From: Gammaproteobacteria bacterium
GTDB lineage: Bacteria; Pseudomonadota; Gammaproteobacteria; SZUA-229
NCBI GenBank assembly: GCA_015484935.1
Contig: WFUQ01000177.1
Location: 1-8,170 of the forward strand
DNA length: 8,170 nt
Direction: 5' to 3'
In this document: one piece after another, positions 1 through 7,023 of the stretch
Layout: each line of letters starts with the position of its first letter
Numbering within the stretch: the first letter of the stretch is position 1
Program-made: the position numbers and the translations under genes
Notes under the pieces: generated by a model
Seen by the model: only the letters and a program-made list of their open reading frames with translations
Told to the model about the DNA's origin: nothing
Database searches by the model: none

Positions 1-44
1 ACTATCATCAGTTCGATCAGGGTATATCCGGAATTGGTTTTCAT
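1..44 (-). CDS. Type IV pilin or pseudopilin, N-terminal fragment (runs off the left edge)
   Basis: Read on the minus strand from an ATG at 44, the edge encodes MKTNSGYTLIELMI and then leaves the window. This is the class III signal and start of the hydrophobic helix of type IV pilins: a short basic leader, a glycine at residue 6 as the prepilin peptidase (PilD) site, then an aromatic residue (Tyr rather than the usual Phe) and the conserved Glu at mature position 5. Family knowledge says such proteins are cleaved and N-methylated at the inner membrane and assembled into type IV pili or type II secretion pseudopili. Fourteen codons cannot separate a major pilin (PilA) from a minor pilin (PilE, FimT) or a Gsp pseudopilin. 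The ribosome-binding site is weak (AGAG about 7 bases upstream). Confidence 0.8.
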   Translation of the reverse strand, partial: MKTNSGYTLIELMI

Positions 45-353
45 AAGTATTACTCTAGAACCTTCCCGACAGGCTTGCCAGATGGCATGGGATGGGTAGA
101 GTGATACGTCTGACGAACGGTCATTAGGCACCACAAATTGTTTTATTTTCATTTAGATACGTGGGTTTCGGGCTATCGTTTATGAGTAAAAGTGTAGTGC
201 CTGACCGGGAAATTGCCAGTGACGGCGGCATACCTGACTGACTTATTTTCCTGATCGGATGTCGCCAGCTATTTCTCTGCGCAGACTACTTAATCCACAG
301 CGCGTGATATACACTTGCACCCCAGCAATCCTCTTTCAACTTACAGGCAAACC
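45..353. other. Intergenic region between the divergent pilin and ppa genes
   Basis: This 309-base stretch must hold the promoters of both flanking genes. I see no convincing gene, RNA gene or strong terminator in it. The best ppa promoter candidate is an extended -10 element, TG-A-TATACA, at 305-313, but no recognisable -35 hexamer lies 16-18 bases upstream. A weak Shine-Dalgarno AGG at 344-346 sits 7 bases before the ppa ATG. The only small plus-strand frame that stands out, 182-241 (19 codons), has no supporting evidence. Confidence 0.5.
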
Positions 354-902
354 ATGAACCTAGATCGCGTTACCCCGGGTGAGAACGCCCCTGAAGAAAT
401 CAATGTCATCATCGAAATACCTGCGCACAGTGATCCGGTCAAATACGAAGTCGATAAGGAGACCGGTGCCATGTTCGTCGACCGCTTCATGGGTACTCCC
501 ATGCACTACCCGACCAATTATGGTTATGTGCCACACACCCTGTCAGAAGACGGTGACCCGGTCGATGTGCTGGTGATCACACCGATGCCGCTCATCAGTG
601 GGTCGGTGGTGATATGCCGTCCGGTGTGTGTGCTGAACATGACCGACGAATCCGGTCCTGATGCCAAGATACTGGCTGTGCCCATCAATAAACTGACCGA
701 CCGTTACGACCATATCAACGATCAGGATGATGTCCCGCAGTCACTGCTGGATTCCATCGCGCACTTCTTTCAGCACTACAAAGATATGGAGAAGGGCAAG
801 TGGGTCAAACTGGATGGCTGGTCAGCCGCAGCCGAGGCGCGTGCCGAGATAACTGGCAGCATCGAGCGTTTCCATAACGCCCCGGTGAAACCGCATTTCT
901 GA
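354..902 (+). CDS. ppa: Soluble inorganic pyrophosphatase (family I)
   Basis: This cytoplasmic enzyme hydrolyses pyrophosphate to two phosphates, pulling nucleic-acid, protein and cofactor synthesis forward. The 182-residue product resembles E. coli Ppa (about 176 residues) over nearly its whole length. The family I signature D66-G-D68-P-V-D71 is intact. Other metal- and phosphate-binding residues are in place: E21, K30, E32, R44, Y52, Y56, D98, D103, K105, Y142 and K143, each one position beyond the E. coli numbering. The frame stays open to a TTG at 315, but the ATG at 354 is preferred because it reproduces the E. coli N-terminus and has an AGG 7 bases upstream. The gene looks monocistronic. 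No terminator is visible before the opposing tRNA gene, which begins 6 bases after the stop codon. Confidence 0.96.
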   Translation: MNLDRVTPGENAPEEINVIIEIPAHSDPVKYEVDKETGAMFVDRFMGTPMHYPTNYGYVPHTLSEDGDPVDVLVITPMPLISGSVVICRPVCVLNMTDESGPDAKILAVPINKLTDRYDHINDQDDVPQSLLDSIAHFFQHYKDMEKGKWVKLDGWSAAAEARAEITGSIERFHNAPVKPHF

Positions 903-908
903 GTAAGA

Positions 909-985
909 TGGTGCCGGAAGGGAGGATCGAACTCCCAACCTCGTCATTACGAATGACTTGCTCTACCAGTTGGAGCTATTCCGGC
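909..985 (-). tRNA. tRNA-Thr (anticodon CGU)
   Basis: The minus strand folds into a complete 77-nt cloverleaf with encoded CCA. The acceptor stem GCCGGAA pairs perfectly with TTCCGGC, followed by discriminator A and CCA. The D arm is GCTC-CAACTGGTA-GAGC. The anticodon stem has loop TTCGTAA, giving anticodon CGT that reads ACG codons. The T arm is GGGAG-TTCGATC-CTCCC. The first anticodon-stem pair is an A-G mismatch; the other four pair. The acceptor pairs G1-C72 and C2-G71 fit known threonyl-tRNA synthetase identity elements, and the sequence closely resembles E. coli thrW. It lies 20 bases downstream of thiO on the same strand, so it may be processed from thiO read-through or have its own promoter. 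Confidence 0.96.
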
Positions 986-1005
986 TTTTTGACTATGGCG
1001 TGAGT

Positions 1006-2094
1006 CTAGTGTGGTGATGTCATTTTATAAGCATCTGCATGACAAGAAAGTGTTTTTTGCAGAATAATTTCAGCCATCAATCGAGCGGAAGCTGCGCCCA
1101 GCACGATCCCGTTGCGGTAGTGCCCGGCATGGATGTACAGGTTCGCTATCTCATCATGTTCACATACATACGGTATGCCCTTGCTGGTACCCGGCCTGAG
1201 ACCCGACCAGTGCCGCTCGATGGCATAATCCGTCAGACATGGTACAAGCTCACTGGCATACTGCAATAGCTCATCACGCGCCTGTGACGATAGTGTCTTG
1301 TCGAAGCCGGTGCGCTCCAGTGTGCTGCCGGTCAATACATAACCATCCCTGCGCGGGATCACATAATGCCCCTGTGACATGACGATGGTATCGAGTAGAC
1401 CGGCTTCTGTCTTGAGCATGATCATCTGCCCTTTCACCGGTGCGACATCGATATCCGCCACCTCGGCACACACTCTGGCAGACCACGCCCCGCTGGCGAT
1501 GACGACCTTATCTGCCATGATGTTACTGCCATCGATCTGGATGCCTCGCACCCGACCAGTTTCGATCAACAGCTGCTGGACTTCGCTATGCTCACGATAG
1601 CTGATGCCATCGACATCGCAGCTCTTGCGCAGCGCCTCGACCAGTTTCGGGTTACGCACCTGATCGACATCGGCCAGCCAGATGCCTCTGTCGAAGCGAG
1701 GGTTTATCTGTGGCTCTATCTCCTGCAAGGATCGCGCTGTGGTGATGTGTTGTAACGACACACCATACTGCTCCGCCCATCGCTGCGCCTGTTGCAGTTC
1801 TTCATCATGCGTGATCAACAATCCGGAATGCTGTAATTCGCAATCGACACCGGTCTCTTCCAGTAAAGCTGCACACAGTTCGGGATAGATACGTTTACTC
1901 TTCTCGGCCAGGACATTGACCGCATCATCATACCGCCAGGGATATAGCGGTGAGACGATGCCACCTCCCGCCCAGGTCGATTCGCCGCCCAGCTTGCCAC
2001 GCTCGACGATCAATACATCCAGACCTGATCGATGCAGTTCACGCGCCGTCAACAGGCCGATGACCCCGCCACCCACGATGATGCAATCAGGCAT
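1006..2094 (-). CDS. thiO: Glycine oxidase ThiO (FAD-dependent, thiazole branch of thiamine synthesis)
   Basis: ThiO oxidises glycine with O2 to iminoacetate, giving H2O2; the imine is the glycine-derived substrate of thiazole synthase ThiG. The 362-residue protein is normal length for the DAO/ThiO family. The N-terminal Rossmann motif V-G8-G-G10-V-I-G13 is followed by E31, the expected FAD-ribose ligand. The E-S-T-W-A-G-G-G segment near residues 38-45 is typical of the family. Substrate-site residues Y244, R300 (in SGLRPGT) and R327 (in GHYRNGI) match B. subtilis Y246, R302 and R329 with a constant offset of two. The closing G-H-Y-R-N-G-I-V-L-G segment is the C-terminal FAD-binding stretch. 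The ATG has AGG 7 bases upstream, the same spacing as in ppa. Using ThiO rather than ThiH implies O2-dependent thiazole synthesis. The partner genes thiSG are nearby on the other strand. Confidence 0.93.
   Translation of the reverse strand: MPDCIIVGGGVIGLLTARELHRSGLDVLIVERGKLGGESTWAGGGIVSPLYPWRYDDAVNVLAEKSKRIYPELCAALLEETGVDCELQHSGLLITHDEELQQAQRWAEQYGVSLQHITTARSLQEIEPQINPRFDRGIWLADVDQVRNPKLVEALRKSCDVDGISYREHSEVQQLLIETGRVRGIQIDGSNIMADKVVIASGAWSARVCAEVADIDVAPVKGQMIMLKTEAGLLDTIVMSQGHYVIPRRDGYVLTGSTLERTGFDKTLSSQARDELLQYASELVPCLTDYAIERHWSGLRPGTSKGIPYVCEHDEIANLYIHAGHYRNGIVLGAASARLMAEIILQKTLSCHADAYKMTSPH
1022..1029 (-). promoter_or_regulatory. Possible -10 element for the tRNA-Thr gene, inside the 3' end of thiO
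   Basis: On the minus strand the run TATAAAAT lies about 37 bases upstream of the mature tRNA 5' end, within the last codons of thiO. It would suit a -10 hexamer with a leader of about 30 bases. A TTGTCA at 1040-1045 resembles a -35 but is only 10-12 bases away, too close to pair with it, so the promoter is tentative. Confidence 0.25.
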
Positions 2095-2192
2095 GGCTTT
2101 GCCTGATGAACAAGGGTATCAGTGGAATGATCTGGTCACGTGCTCGCATCTCCCTGCGGAGTTTACGACAGCGACCTTCGATTGGAAATTGA

Positions 2193-3224
2193 TTAATTCG
2201 AACAGGTCGAACTGTTCTGAATCTCTACCGGCGCATGTTCGATGTATTTTTCACAGTAACAACGATGCTTGCCACGTGCCCACATCTTGTTACAGACTCC
2301 CAGCATCTTCTTGGTCAACTCATCGACCACCAGCTTGTGTTTCTGCTGACTTTCAGCGATCGCCTGCTGCTCGGCCAATGCAGCCGCTTCGGCCTGTAAC
2401 CGTTCCTGCTCTGCTTTCTTTTTGGCTGCGATAGCCGCCATTCTCTTGCGTTCTCGTTGTGCTTTCACCTGGGCCAATCTGGCTTTTTCTGTTTTCACAG
2501 CGGCCTTGATGGTGTTCTCGGCTTTCTGCTTGCTGACCTCATCGTTACACGGATAAGGGATGTCACTGATAGTCTTGAACGCTGCGGGCGCAGGCGCGAC
2601 ACAGGTTTCGACCACTGCGTTAGGAACCTGTGGTGCTACCGCTTTAGCGATTACCGGCTCCGGCTTCGTCGTATTCAGCTGCAACACATCTGCCAGCCCA
2701 TCGAGCGCAAAATTGACTTCGACCACCGTCCTGAACGGTTTGATCTTGAAACTCAGGGTTCTACCTTTCTGTAACGCATCGAGTGTCTGCTTGTTCAGCT
2801 TGACGACAAACTCACCTTCACTGCCGTTGTTGACACAGATACCCTGCGCCACGACCAGGTCCTGTAACAGGAACCGGTTTTGCACCGTCTGATTTTTCAG
2901 ACACCACTGAAAAACCGGAAGCCGCTTACCATCCAGCTTCAGATCTTCTATGACCAGATTTTTGAACGACTTGCCGACTGCGCCTTCACCACTATCTTCG
3001 GCTATGCGCAAGCGCAGCGATTTCGTATCTATCTTCAACTGATAGTACGAACCTTTATCGTTTTGAGATTCCTTGCTGGCCGTACCGTTACGTACCTGCC
3101 ACACTACATCCTCTTCGACATCGATCTGTTTTACTTTGTTAAACGGATTGGTATCGGCATTTACCGCCGCCTGCCATGTAAACAAAAGGCAGAACAGGGT
3201 AAGTAGATGAAAAGATTTCCCCAT
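2193..3224 (-). CDS. Unrecognised secreted cysteine-rich protein with a coiled-coil segment
   Basis: I do not recognise a family with confidence. Starting at the ATG at 3224 gives 343 residues; the frame also opens at a GTG at 3233, but neither has a good ribosome-binding site and the ATG gives the cleaner signal peptide. Residues 1-23 form a Sec signal peptide: basic start, hydrophobic core, V-N-A before a predicted cut at 23/24. Residues 25-185 look like a beta-rich globular domain holding C108 and C130. A Pro/Ala-rich linker with C208 and C226 follows. Residues 230-298 are Ala/Lys/Glu/Gln-rich, probably a long helix or coiled coil. The last 35 residues hold C311, C322, C324 and C341 with a C-Y-C-E-K-Y-I-E-H-A-P stretch. 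Eight cysteines in the mature chain suggest periplasmic disulfides. The L-D-A-L-Q-K-G-R-T-L segment faintly recalls the IalB family. The gene lies 98 bases upstream of thiO, so co-transcription is possible. By eye it is lower in GC than its neighbours. Confidence 0.8.
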   Translation of the reverse strand: MGKSFHLLTLFCLLFTWQAAVNADTNPFNKVKQIDVEEDVVWQVRNGTASKESQNDKGSYYQLKIDTKSLRLRIAEDSGEGAVGKSFKNLVIEDLKLDGKRLPVFQWCLKNQTVQNRFLLQDLVVAQGICVNNGSEGEFVVKLNKQTLDALQKGRTLSFKIKPFRTVVEVNFALDGLADVLQLNTTKPEPVIAKAVAPQVPNAVVETCVAPAPAAFKTISDIPYPCNDEVSKQKAENTIKAAVKTEKARLAQVKAQRERKRMAAIAAKKKAEQERLQAEAAALAEQQAIAESQQKHKLVVDELTKKMLGVCNKMWARGKHRCYCEKYIEHAPVEIQNSSTCSN

Positions 3225-3278
3225 ATGAATCACTGGATATTTGTTCTCGTTTTAAGCCCGGGATGAAACATTCCTGTT

Positions 3279-3306
3279 TTGTCAGAAATGCAAACTAACC
3301 TATCTA
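3279..3306 (+). promoter_or_regulatory. Candidate promoter for thiS-thiG-trmB
   Basis: A TTGTCA at 3279-3284 matches the -35 consensus at five of six positions. A TATCTA at 3301-3306 sits 16 bases further on and is a weak -10. Transcription from here would leave a leader of about 80 bases before thiS. That leader shows no TPP riboswitch core. A second -10-like hexamer, TAAAAT at 3382-3387, lies directly before the thiS ATG and is an alternative. Confidence 0.3.
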
Positions 3307-3393
3307 TAGCACAAATTTGCCTGTTTTCAGTTTCGCATGGACCAGAGACGTCATACGCTGCCCGCATCGAGCAAACTCATGTAAAATCCCGAC

Positions 3394-3594
3394 ATGGAAA
3401 TCGTACTGAATGGCGAATCGCATACTCTGCCCGCTGATTGCAATCTTGAGCGACTGATAACCGATCTGCAGCTGACCGGAAAACGTCTGGCGGTCGAGCT
3501 CAATCAGGAGATCGTGCCGCGTAGTCAGTTCACAGATACCCGGCTGAAATCGGGTGATCACATCGAAATCGTGCATGCGATCGGTGGCGGCTAA
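3394..3594 (+). CDS. thiS: Sulfur carrier protein ThiS
   Basis: ThiS is a ubiquitin-fold sulfur carrier. Its C-terminal glycine is adenylated by ThiF and converted to a thiocarboxylate, which gives sulfur to ThiG. The 66-residue product has typical length, begins M-E-I-V-L-N-G like other ThiS proteins, contains the N-Q-E-I-V-P-R segment seen in E. coli (N-Q-Q-I-V-P-R), and ends A-I-G-G-G, supplying the essential Gly-Gly terminus. The start is fixed by the short N-terminus although no Shine-Dalgarno sequence is visible; a TAAAAT hexamer ends 6 bases before the ATG. It is the first gene of thiS-thiG-trmB, 40 bases ahead of thiG. No thiF is in the window, so the activating enzyme must lie elsewhere. 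Confidence 0.94.
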   Translation: MEIVLNGESHTLPADCNLERLITDLQLTGKRLAVELNQEIVPRSQFTDTRLKSGDHIEIVHAIGGG

Positions 3595-3634
3595 ATCGCT
3601 CTCATTAAAAATTTATCATTGAAATCAAACTATT

Positions 3635-4447
3635 ATGGCTGCAGCAAGCGAATTTATGAACAACGTCCAGGACACCCCCCTAACCATCGCAGGAAAACGA
3701 TATCACTCCCGTCTGCTGGTGGGATCGGGTAAATACAAAGACCTGGAAGAGACCCGGCTGGCGACCGAAGCCAGCGGTGCCGAGATCATCACGGTGGCTA
3801 TCCGTCGCACCAATATCGGACAGAACCCGGACGAACCCAGCCTGCTGGAAGTCATCTCGCCCGAAAAATATACCTTGCTGCCCAATACGGCCGGTTGCTT
3901 CACCGCCCAGGATGCGGTGCGTACCTGTCGCCTCGCCCGCGAACTGCTGGACGGTCACAATCTGGTCAAACTGGAGGTACTGGGCGATGAGAAGACCCTG
4001 TTCCCCGATGTGACCGCCACGCTGGAAGCTGCCGAGATTCTGGTCAAGGATGATTTCGATGTCATGGTCTACACCAATGACGACCCGTTGATCGCCAAAC
4101 GGCTGGAAGAGCTGGGCTGTGCGGCAGTGATGCCACTTGCCGCGCCTATCGGTTCGGGGCTGGGTATCCGCAATCCCTACAACATCCTGACCATCGTCGA
4201 GAACGCCAATGTGCCGATCCTGGTCGATGCCGGTGTCGGTACCGCTTCTGATGCGGCTGTTGCCATGGAGCTGGGTTGTGACGGCATATTGATGAACACC
4301 GCCATCGCCGCAGCGCAGCATCCGGTGCTGATGGCATCGGCCATGAAAAAAGCCATCGAAGGCGGGCGTGAAGCGTTTCTGGCAGGACGTATGCCGCGCA
4401 AACGTTTCGCTTCGGCATCATCGCCTATCGATGGGATCATCGCTTAA
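3635..4447 (+). CDS. thiG: Thiazole synthase ThiG
   Basis: ThiG is a cytoplasmic TIM-barrel enzyme that condenses 1-deoxy-D-xylulose 5-phosphate, dehydroglycine and the ThiS thiocarboxylate into the thiazole phosphate moiety of thiamine. The 270-residue protein is close to Pseudomonas ThiG over its length, for example in [17 protein letters not shown] and A-G-R-M-P-R-K. The Schiff-base lysine is K112 in V-K-L-E-V-L; E114 and D198 correspond to B. subtilis E98 and D182 with a constant offset of 16. The phosphate-binding loops G-S-G-L-G-I and N-T-A-I-A are intact. Start choice is uncertain: the ATG at 3635 and another at 3656 (263 residues, nearer the usual family length) both lack a good ribosome-binding site. 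It lies between thiS and trmB and probably shares their transcript. Confidence 0.95.
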   Translation: MAAASEFMNNVQDTPLTIAGKRYHSRLLVGSGKYKDLEETRLATEASGAEIITVAIRRTNIGQNPDEPSLLEVISPEKYTLLPNTAGCFTAQDAVRTCRLARELLDGHNLVKLEVLGDEKTLFPDVTATLEAAEILVKDDFDVMVYTNDDPLIAKRLEELGCAAVMPLAAPIGSGLGIRNPYNILTIVENANVPILVDAGVGTASDAAVAMELGCDGILMNTAIAAAQHPVLMASAMKKAIEGGREAFLAGRMPRKRFASASSPIDGIIA

Positions 4448-4474
4448 TCTATCCATCTACTCCTACCGTTAGAA

Positions 4475-5137
4475 ATGCCAGTCCCGCATCGCAGGATAAA
4501 AAGCTACGTATTGCGCCAGGGTCGCCTGACCAAAGCCCAGCAGATCGCGCTGGACACCCTGTGGCAAGATTTCGGGCTCGATCACACACAGACACGACTG
4601 GATCTTGCTGAGATCTTTGGCAACAGCGCCCCGGTCACACTGGAGATCGGATTCGGCAACGGCGATTCACTCATCGAGCAAGCCAGACAGCACCCGGATA
4701 AAAACTATATCGGTATCGAGGTACATCGGCCCGGTGTCGGCCATTGCCTGCATCTGATCGACCGTTATGCCCTGTCGAATCTGCGGGTGATGAATCACGA
4801 TGCGATAGACGTGTTGCATCACCAGATACCCGGGCAGAGCCTGAGCTGTGTGCAACTGTTCTTTCCTGATCCCTGGCATAAGAAACGCCACAATAAACGC
4901 CGTATCCTGCGCCCGGATTTCATCGACAGCATCCACTCGAAGCTGGCGGCGGATGGCACGTTCCACATGGCGACCGACTGGCAGGACTATGCAGAACACA
5001 TGCAGCAGGAGATGGATGCCAGCGATCTTTTCCGCCTGCTGACGACGGAGCGTGGCGACCGTCCCGCGACCAAGTTCGAAAAGCGCGGCCTCAAACTGGG
5101 ACACGGTGTCTGGGACTTTGTCTATCAGAAAGTGTGA
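4475..5137 (+). CDS. trmB: tRNA (guanine-N7-)-methyltransferase TrmB
   Basis: TrmB uses S-adenosylmethionine to methylate N7 of G46 in the variable loop of many tRNAs. The 220-residue protein is usual length. The class I methyltransferase motif I is E57-I-G-F-G-N-G63, followed by the SAM-ribose acidic residue in I-E82-V-H and by N-H-D109-A. The TrmB catalytic and tRNA-contact signature F-F-P-D-P-W-H-K-K-R-H occupies 129-139, with T-D168-W and T199-K-F-E later in the fold. It starts 27 bases after thiG and completes the thiS-thiG-trmB order known from Pseudomonas. The link to thiamine looks positional rather than functional. The ribosome-binding site is weak. The gene ends 23 bases from the stop codon of the convergent SulP gene. 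Confidence 0.95.
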   Translation: MPVPHRRIKSYVLRQGRLTKAQQIALDTLWQDFGLDHTQTRLDLAEIFGNSAPVTLEIGFGNGDSLIEQARQHPDKNYIGIEVHRPGVGHCLHLIDRYALSNLRVMNHDAIDVLHHQIPGQSLSCVQLFFPDPWHKKRHNKRRILRPDFIDSIHSKLAADGTFHMATDWQDYAEHMQQEMDASDLFRLLTTERGDRPATKFEKRGLKLGHGVWDFVYQKV

Positions 5138-5161
5138 TCGGTGACGCGTCAGCGTCACGAT
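5137..5161. terminator. Hairpin between convergent trmB and SulP genes, probable bidirectional terminator
   Basis: The core is a perfect inverted repeat, GTGACGC-GTCA-GCGTCAC (5141-5158), a 7-bp stem with a 4-base loop. One bulged G (5140) allows three further pairs, so the stem reaches the last base of the trmB stop codon and the last base of the SulP stop codon. Neither strand has a clear U-run after the stem, so it is not a textbook intrinsic terminator. Its position makes a role in ending or stabilising both transcripts likely. Confidence 0.5.
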
Positions 5162-7023
5162 TATGACTTCTCTGCTTCCGGCTCCAGATCATCGGTATCG
5201 GGTGCGATATCCGTCTTCACCGCTTCCGCCACCTCGGCTTCCACCATCGCGACTTCTTCGGCCTCCTTATCGGTCAGTGGTTTTGCCACATGCAGCGGGC
5301 AGTTTTTTTTGTGATCTTCACCCAACTGTTCCCAGGCGTATTCGAATGCCTGGGTACGTAACCGGAAAAACTTTTCCCTGCCGTGTAAATCGATATACCC
5401 AGTGCGCTTGAAGATATCCATGATCTGCTTCTTGGCACGCGCAAACAACAGCTCGATACCGACCGCATCCAGTCGTCTCGCCAGATCGTGCAGCATCTCT
5501 TCACCGGTCGCGTCCAGCCCGTTGATGCCTTCGGCATCGATGATGACATATTTCAGCTCCGGCTTGCTGGCGACCCGATCGAGGATGGTATCCGAGAAAT
5601 ACCCGGTATTGGCAAAATACAGCGACCCGTCGAAACGGATGACCGAGATATTCTCGCAGGTAGACAGCTTGTTAGTCTCGGCATCTCTCAAAGTACCATC
5701 AGGATGACGTGACAACACCGAGATACGCGGGCGCATGGTGCGGAACAGATAGAGCCCGAGCGACAACACGACACCGGTGATGATGCCGGTCTGCAGATGC
5801 GGCGCTACCACCAGTGTCAGCAGAAACGTCACCACCGCGACCATACCGTCGTGAGGCTGCACCCGCCAGGCGTAGACGATCGGTTCGATCTTCACCAGAT
5901 TGACCACAGCCATCATGATGACAGCTGCCAGCGTCGCCTGCGGCAGGTGATACAACAGCGGGGTCAGCCACATCAGGGTGGCACCGACCGCCAGCCCGGT
6001 GATCACCGCCGAGAACCCGGTGATCGCTCCCGCATTGATATTGACCGCCGAGCGCGAGAATGAACCGGACACGGTATAGCCCTGAAACATACCCGAGACC
6101 AGGTTACTCAACCCCTGCCCGATAAGCTCCTGATTGGCATCGAGCTTCTGGCGGGTACGTGCTGCCATCGCCTTGGCGATAGAGATCGCCTCCATAAATC
6201 CGATTATGGCGATGATGACCGCTGTCGAGATCAGCTGTAACAGGGTCTCGCTATCCATGCCCGTAGGCAGTGCCGGCAGGGTGATACCGGCCGGCACCAC
6301 TCCCACGACCCTGCCACCTTGCTCTTCGAAGCCCATCTGCCACGACACCAGAGTGGTAACCACAACCGCTATCAGCACATTGGGCGATTTTGGCAACAGC
6401 TTGCGCAACAGCGCCATGATGCCGATGGCGCTCAGCCCCATGATCAGGGTCAGCATATGGGTCTCGGTCATCGCCGTTACGATGACGCGCCAGATGGTCT
6501 CATAGTGTACATCGGCCTTTTCCACAGTGACCCCGAACACCTTGCTCAGCTGCGAAGTACCGATGATGATGGCGGCTGCATTGGTGAAACCGATCACCAC
6601 CGGGTGCGACAGAAAGTCCACCAGCACACCCAGCCGCAACAATCCCAGCGACATCTGGAATATCCCCACCATCAGCGCCAGACTGAGCGCATAGGCGACG
6701 TACATGTCCGGACTCAGCGCCAGCGGCTCCAGTGCGGCTGCGGTCATCAACGACACCACAGCTACCGGACCGGTGGCGAGCTGGCGTGAAGAACCGAACA
6801 GCGCAGCAAAGATGCCCGGTAGAAATGAGGCATACAGGCCGTAATAGGGAGGCAAACCAGCGAGCTGCGCATAGGCCATCGACTGAGGTACCAGCACCAA
6901 GGCCACGGTGATACCTGCGAGTACATCCGCCTGCAGAATCTTACTGTCCCGGCATTCGCCAATCCACTTCAAAAATGGCAAAAAGCGCTTGGGATCCGAT
7001 AGTACCGAGCTCGCATTCATCAT
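5161..7023 (-). CDS. SulP (SLC26) family anion transporter with C-terminal STAS domain
   Basis: This inner-membrane protein belongs to the SulP/SLC26 family, whose members move sulfate, bicarbonate or other anions. The ATG at 7023 is chosen because AGGAG (7029-7033) stands 5 bases upstream; it gives 620 residues. The frame stays open to 7146, but that extra stretch looks non-coding. About a dozen hydrophobic segments span residues 30-427. The SulP signature P-Q-S-M-A-Y-A-Q-L-A-G-L-P-P-Y-Y-G-L-Y-A lies at 46-65. The second-half motif M-E278-A-I-S-I-A-K-A and S-G-S-F-S-R-S-A-V-N (319-328) resemble classic sulfate permeases. A STAS domain covers roughly 436-560, with G-L-D504-A-T-G. An acidic tail follows (585-620, 14 Asp/Glu). 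The divergent prk gene suggests carbon supply, but E278 differs from the Asp of BicA bicarbonate transporters. The substrate is undecided. Confidence 0.92.
   Translation of the reverse strand: MMNASSVLSDPKRFLPFLKWIGECRDSKILQADVLAGITVALVLVPQSMAYAQLAGLPPYYGLYASFLPGIFAALFGSSRQLATGPVAVVSLMTAAALEPLALSPDMYVAYALSLALMVGIFQMSLGLLRLGVLVDFLSHPVVIGFTNAAAIIIGTSQLSKVFGVTVEKADVHYETIWRVIVTAMTETHMLTLIMGLSAIGIMALLRKLLPKSPNVLIAVVVTTLVSWQMGFEEQGGRVVGVVPAGITLPALPTGMDSETLLQLISTAVIIAIIGFMEAISIAKAMAARTRQKLDANQELIGQGLSNLVSGMFQGYTVSGSFSRSAVNINAGAITGFSAVITGLAVGATLMWLTPLLYHLPQATLAAVIMMAVVNLVKIEPIVYAWRVQPHDGMVAVVTFLLTLVVAPHLQTGIITGVVLSLGLYLFRTMRPRISVLSRHPDGTLRDAETNKLSTCENISVIRFDGSLYFANTGYFSDTILDRVASKPELKYVIIDAEGINGLDATGEEMLHDLARRLDAVGIELLFARAKKQIMDIFKRTGYIDLHGREKFFRLRTQAFEYAWEQLGEDHKKNCPLHVAKPLTDKEAEEVAMVEAEVAEAVKTDIAPDTDDLEPEAEKS

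Noticed and set aside
66..100. Possible sigma-54 promoter for the pilin gene (minus strand TGGCAAG near a downstream GTCGG)
   Set aside because: The GG element is present, but the GC dinucleotide required ten bases later is missing at the right spacing.
182..241. Nineteen-codon plus-strand frame in the pilin-ppa gap
   Set aside because: Very short, with no clear ribosome-binding site and no recognisable product.
315..353. Extension of ppa to a TTG at 315
   Set aside because: The 13 extra residues have no counterpart in Ppa proteins, and the ATG at 354 has a spaced AGG and the canonical N-terminus.
2197..2220. Inverted repeat GAACAG-N6-CTGTTC at the end of the unrecognised secreted protein gene
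   Set aside because: Only 6 bp, inside coding sequence, and without a U-run on the minus strand; too weak to call a terminator.
1916..2434. Plus-strand open frame across the thiO/secreted-protein junction (172 codons)
   Set aside because: Antisense to two genes; Ser/Pro/Arg-rich shadow translation without motifs.
3680..4321. Long open frame antisense to thiG (213 codons)
   Set aside because: Lies wholly within thiG; low-complexity His/Gln/Asp/Arg composition typical of a frame opposite a real gene.
4667..5158. Open frame antisense to trmB (163 codons)
   Set aside because: Opposite a confident gene, with no recognisable motifs.
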